In this document: piece by piece, positions 44,006 to 48,290 of the stretch
How the letters are laid out: every line of letters begins with the position of its first letter
Numbering within the stretch: position 1 is the first letter of the stretch
Assembly (NCBI GenBank): GCA_032718475.1
Contig: JAUCBJ010001602.1
Location: 1 to 48,290, forward strand
DNA length: 48,290 nt
Direction: 5' to 3'
DNA from: Nemertoderma westbladi
Taxonomy: Eukaryota > Xenacoelomorpha > Nemertodermatida > Nemertodermatidae
Notes under the pieces: generated by a model
Databases searched by the model: none
The model's input: only the letters and a program-made list of their open reading frames with translations
What the model was told of the DNA's origin: nothing
Made by a program: the position numbers and the translations under genes

Positions 44006-44382
44006 CTACAAACAGACAAACATGTCTGTTGCTTGATTATCTTGGTGACTTGTACTAATGTCATCTGATATTCCAATATCAGATTGGTATTGTATAAATC
44101 TAGACTTCATTTTGTCAAGCCTGATTTGCGCATTATCCATACTGCCATACAGCCATATGAAGTTTATAATCTTCAAAGCACTGATCACGTTTTGATTCAT
44201 TGCACAAAACAGCAAAAGAGTGTATAGCCTAAATCAAGCATTTCCTGAGAAATGTTATCCAGCTTATATAAAATTGAAGCTGACTCTTTTATAAGCTGTG
44301 ATAATTGATTTTCACTTGGCATAGGCCTACTGACATTACAGTTTGGGCTTATAAACAGATGGTGTTGCATAGATCTGATCAT
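44006..44382 (-). pseudogene. Possible degenerate coding remnant, minus strand
   Basis: Two overlapping short open stretches read toward lower coordinates: ENQLSQLIKESASILYKLD ... (44382-44197) and FCAMNQNVISALKIINFIWL ... (44215-44006). They join with one frame change near 44205. No domain is recognised. It has the same strand as 39045-39565, so the two could be pieces of one disrupted gene with RTE sequence between them, but nothing proves this. Confidence 0.25.
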
Positions 44383-45400
44383 CTAGTCATAATCATATCA
44401 GCATATCATCCATAGGCTTCACATTTTAGCTGTTTAGGGCGACCGCCACTCAACTCGCTGACTCGCATTGCGACAAGGCGGCGTCCTACTTCATCAACAT
44501 AACTTTGTCAGTTTTTAATTCACATTAAATAAAATGTGCAATTATATATATAAGTATATATACAGATATATAGGCCTACTGTAACAATGCTTGAAGTAAG
44601 CCTAAATAAAACAAATAAAACGAAAACGGAACGAAAACGATTACCTTTTGTGTTTTACCATTTTATTTTTTTAGTTTGCAATATTTTTACTTAATTCCAA
44701 TAGACAGATAGAGATACGCTCGTATAAGTGCAACATTGCCTGGGTTATCTTCTCCCTCCATACATATAATTGTTTAATTAAAGGTCTGATTTAATTTCAT
44801 TTTGTGAATATGTATGTCATTAAGATTAATTTTAAATAATTAATTATTTTATTTGTCGGTGCAATTATTTGGAGTGCAATTACATTCCATTACATTACCT
44901 ACCGGCAGACCGGACCGGTACCGGTACCGGTACTGTCGACTGTCTGACTGTAGTACGTAGAAGCAGTCTGGCAGTAGGTATTAAGTCTGTAAATAGCGGT
45001 ACCACGTACCGGTACGGCGGTACTGGTACCCATTGACATTGTGAATTGCTACTTCTGTACTTGGCTGTTTGGGTTAACCCTCCCCCGGTAACGTGGGGTA
45101 AAATAATACCCCAAGGGGATTACTTTTGATATTTTTCGACAATCTCTCATATTATGTACCGTCGTCCTGTGTGACTATGATAATTTTAGACATTCTTTTA
45201 CACGCCTTGACTTTGTGCTGGGGTTCCATGCTATGGGCACTGGGCTGATGGGTCTGGCTGTATGGAATCCATCCAAAAAGTGCGCCGGATAGCGCGCCGA
45301 CCAATTTTTATGCGCGCCGCGCGCCGATGCCATTCAGCCATTTCGAAGAAAAACCCCGCGCCAACTAAATTTTTAAGCACGCCGATGCGGTATGACTAAT
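44383..45400. other. Non-coding DNA with GGTACC-rich patch
   Basis: No gene seen. At ~44905-45035 repeated GGTACCGGTACC-like motifs (ACCGGTACCGGTACCGGTAC and inverted partners) make a locally self-complementary patch. Confidence 0.45.
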
Positions 45401-45407
45401 TACCCAA

Positions 45408-45510
45408 ACGCACCCAATCGGCACCCAAACGCACCCAAACGCACCCAAACGGCACCCAAACGCACCCAATCGGCACCCAAACGGCACCCAATGGTACCCA
45501 AACGGCATTA
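45408..45510. repeat. Short (CACCCAAACG)n array
   Basis: About ten copies of GCACCCAAACG with variants CACCCAATCGG. It is the reverse complement of the motif that makes up the array at 45695-46690, about 190 bp away. Confidence 0.9.
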
Positions 45511-45694
45511 ACATTGAACTGCCTGATGAAAATTACCCTCCTATAGGGTACTCCCTGGCATTCTAAATCAGTTGAGTCAATAGGTAAACGGTGAAATTAA
45601 CCGGTACCTACCAAATACCAGAATACTGAAATACGGTACCAGCAGATTGGTATGTAGAATAGCTTACTGTCTGACTGTAAACATGCTGGCGTAT

Positions 45695-46690
45695 AAGTAT
45701 GTTAGAATGCCGTTTGGGTGGCGTTTGGGTATGTTAGAATGCCGTTTGTTTGAGTGGCGTTTGGGTAAGGTAGAATTCCGTTTGGGTGGCGTTTGGGTAT
45801 GTTATAATGCCGTTTGGGTAGCGTTTGAGTATGTTAGAATGTCGTTTGGGTGGCGTTTGGGTATGTTAGAATGCCGTTTGGGTGGCGTTTGGGTATAGAA
45901 TGCCGTTTGGGTAGCGTTTGAGTATGTTAGAATGCCGTTTGGGTGGCGTTTGGGTATGTTAGAATGCGGTTTGGGTGGCGTTTGGGTATGTTAGAATGCC
46001 GACGCCGTTTGAGTGGCGTTTGGGTAAGGTAGAATGCCGTTTGGGTATGTTAGAATGCCGTTTGGGTGGCGTTTGGTTATGTTATAATGCCGTTTGGGTG
46101 GCGTTTGGGTATGTTAGAATGCCGTTTGGGTGGCGTTTGGGTATGTTAGAATGCCGTTTGGGTGGCGTTTGGGTATGTTAGAATGCCGTTTGGGTGGCGT
46201 TTGGGTATGTTAGAATGGCGTTTGGGTGGCGTTTGGGTATGTTATAATGGCGTTTGGGTGGCGTTTGGGTATGTTAGAATGCCGTTTGGGTGGCGTTTGG
46301 GTATGTTAGAATGCCGTTTGGGTGGCGTTTGGGTATGTTAGAATGCCGTTTGTTTGAGTGGCGTTTGGGTAAGGTAGAATTCCGTTTGGGTGGCGTTTGG
46401 GTATGTTATAATGCCGTTTGGGTAGCGTTTGAGTATGTTAGAATGCCGTTTGGGTATGTTAGAATGCCGTTTGGGTGGCGTTTGGGTATGTTAGAATGCC
46501 GTTTGAGTGGCGTTTGGGTAAGGTAGAATGCCGTTTGGGTATGTTAGAATGCCGTTTGGGTGGCATTTGGTTATGTTATAATGCCGTTTGGGTGGCGTTT
46601 GGGTATGTTAGAATGCCGTTTGACTGGCGTTTGGGTAAGGTTGAATGGCGTTTGGGTAAGGTAGAATGCCGTTTGGGTGGCGTTTGTGTA
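45695..46690. repeat. ~32-bp minisatellite (GCCGTTTGGGTGGCGTTTGG + GTATGTTAGAAT)
   Basis: About 30 imperfect units, some lacking one CGTTTGGGTGG half or having TTTGTTTGAGTGG or GGTAAGGTAGAAT variants. A ~650-bp block is duplicated (~45690-46080 resembles ~46290-46600). G-triplets recur every ~10-20 bases. ORFs of GWRLGMLECRLGG type are artefacts. Confidence 0.95.
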
Positions 46691-46809
46691 AGATAGACTG
46701 CATTCTTTATATCTTTATTATGTTTCATTTATTGTATCTTGAATGTATTTATCTATAATGTTTTTTAGATTAATTTTCCAAAGTCAAACCTCCAGGAGGA
46801 GAAGAGTGA

Positions 46810-47130
46810 TCAATTTCTGGCAAGCGTCATGGATGTTGTCAACATAGTAACCCGGAACTGCGGAATCTGGTAAAAGTTCGGATAGCGTCTCCAAAAGTGT
46901 CCACCAATCATCGAGTCAACGATTCCTACGAGCGGAAGTCGGCGTCCTGTGTACTTTTGGTTTAGCCTATAGAAGAAGTTCAAACGATGGGTAGAAGCAA
47001 TCTCAGTCCCAGTAGACTGTTGGTTGGTTCGGAATTCCAGTTGTAGTTGTCGTCTCCTGTGTTTCGGGCGATCTGCGATGTGCCGAAGTGCGATGAATGA
47101 ACATTTATCACTCAAAAATAAACATTGCAA
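46810..47130 (-). CDS. Hypothetical 106-codon ORF, minus strand
   Basis: An ORF from ATG at 47130 to a stop at 46810 with normal amino-acid composition (HIADRPKHRRRQLQLEFR ... GRRLPLVGIVDSMIGGHFWR). It lies in a GC-richer block within AT-rich flanks. No family recognised. It could be an exon or a fragment of a transposon gene; homology would be needed to call it real. Confidence 0.25.
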   Translation of the reverse strand: MQCLFLSDKCSFIALRHIADRPKHRRRQLQLEFRTNQQSTGTEIASTHRLNFFYRLNQKYTGRRLPLVGIVDSMIGGHFWRRYPNFYQIPQFRVTMLTTSMTLARN

Positions 47131-48020
47131 TTTTTGAATAAAATTACGTATAAATAATCAAGTACCAACCAACTGTTTTTCTATAAAGTGGTACTTTATG
47201 CAGCGTGATATAAATAGTTATTCTTAATATTGCCTTTCTATCCCACTCTTCAGATTTAGTTTCAGGAAATTGCAATTTTTCTCCCGGTGTGAGAAAAATA
47301 AACTTATACATCTCGGGGTAGGGGCTGGAAAAAAGTACCACTTGTTTTCCATTTAGTAAATATAGTACTTATTTGTGTGCCTTGTTGAAATACATAGTTA
47401 GTGTCATTGACTTTGAAATAATTTGTTGTATATATTTTCATTGTTTTGCGTTGTTTTTCGTTACTAACTTGAACAGTTTGCTGCCCGTGCAGTGATTGAG
47501 ATTGTGATTGATAAATTACTGTATTATAATTATTAAAAAATATTATTGTTTAATAAGTATTAAACATTACACCTGTCGCACCGAAATTATTCTTCGTCCT
47601 TCTTGTGATTTCTTGATACCAATTGAAAAGTGTCGTTGAAAGGATTCCAAATTTGTAAATAACTATTAATGTCAATAGTACAGGCTCCAGCATATGACCC
47701 CGTAGGAATTTTATATATGACTCGGCTACCCTACATAGAAGTTTAGTGCAGACTTGGGACATTTAAAAAAATTTGGGTAGACTTCACCAAATAGGGGGTC
47801 TTAAACATAGCAACGGAGAAAATTACCATAGCAACAGCTCTTATAGTAGATATGACGATATAACATTTATAGCAGATTAATATTTTGGATATGAAGAATT
47901 TAATGGCATATTTCGTTTTTTCAAAATTCCATAGCAACCAGACGAAAACGACCTTCAAAGATAGCAATATTGACCATGTCCATAGCAACGGGCTTTGTAA
48001 TGCGTATTCAGTGGTCGTAT
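47131..48020. other. AT-rich non-coding DNA
   Basis: No gene seen. CATAGCAAC recurs at ~47806, ~47829, ~47930 and ~47981, related to the half-sites of the palindrome described at 48092. Confidence 0.45.
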
Positions 48021-48036
48021 CATCATAGAATCAGAG

Positions 48037-48215
48037 TCTACCAGAATTATATCACGTATAAGGAACAATATGAATTATTTTTCAGTTTCTAGTTGCCATG
48101 GCAACGAGTAACCTTGACTAAAAACAATCTACATATTAGCCGCAGCGTTTTAAGATCAACCTCTACCCTCACTATATCGAGTATAAGGAAAAATATGCAA
48201 TATGTTTTACTTTCT
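48037..48215. repeat. Two diverged tandem units each ending in a CCATGGCAA palindrome
   Basis: TCTACC...GTATAAGGAACAATATG...TTTCTAGTTGCCATGGCAAC (from ~48037) is repeated as TCTACC...GTATAAGGAAAAATATG...TTTCTAGATGCCATGGCAAA (from ~48160), a period of ~123 bp. The first contains GTTGCCATGGCAAC (48092-48105), a perfect 14-bp palindrome of RFX X-box form. Confidence 0.7.
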
Positions 48216-48290
48216 AGATGCCATGGCAAATCGATGTAAATCTACAATCTTCGTTTCCCTCTCATGATTCTAATTACACCATTTATTGTA

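Noticed and set aside
45647-46696. Short ORFs of GWRLGMLECRLGG type
   Set aside because: They come from the 32-bp minisatellite reading through.

Overview
This is a metazoan genome window, most likely from a marine invertebrate. I cannot fix the lineage from sequence alone. It contains no bacterial-type operons. It is filled with BEL/Pao LTR retrotransposons, CR1-like and RTE-like LINEs, and several tandem-repeat arrays in AT-rich non-coding DNA. I see no convincing intact host gene.

Layout. Positions 1-6106 are the 3' part of one BEL/Pao element (copy A): the end of integrase, a GTAC-palindrome repeat array, an extra third ORF, a hairpin plus polypurine tract, and the 3' LTR. Positions 6229-14740 are an 8.5-kb satellite with a ~48-bp monomer. 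Positions 14761-36265 are a CR1-like LINE bounded by a 13-bp target-site duplication; it carries a 2.2-kb minisatellite between ORF1 and ORF2. A complete second BEL/Pao element (copy B, 19222-33866, TSD TTAAG) sits inside the LINE endonuclease/RT ORF. Copy B itself carries a 404-bp antisense RTE fragment in gag. Positions 36266-39062 are a broken RTE-like LINE whose 5' end folds back on itself; the CR1-like LINE landed inside that fold-back. From 39063 to the end there is AT-rich DNA with a 56-bp, two ~22-bp and one 32-bp tandem array, a second (antisense) RTE copy at 42811-43931 next to the C-terminus of a different RTE, and RFX-like palindromes near 48.1 kb. The insertion order reads directly from the junctions: RTE, then CR1-like LINE, then BEL/Pao, then RTE fragment.

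The most unusual system is the BEL/Pao family. Besides gag and pol it has a ~840-870-residue ORF after pol, where env would sit if present. This ORF has no signal peptide or membrane segment. By motif it looks like a DEDD-type 3'-5' exonuclease domain (Exd1/Egalitarian/WRN-like), followed by a charged helix, an acidic stretch and three CX2CX4HX4C zinc knuckles. Both copies carry it, each with frame damage. Its leader has two adjacent hairpins conserved between copies. The gag region of copy B changes frame at each of three G16-G19 runs, and the two LTRs of copy B are near-identical over their first ~365 bp but strongly diverged over the last ~200 bp.
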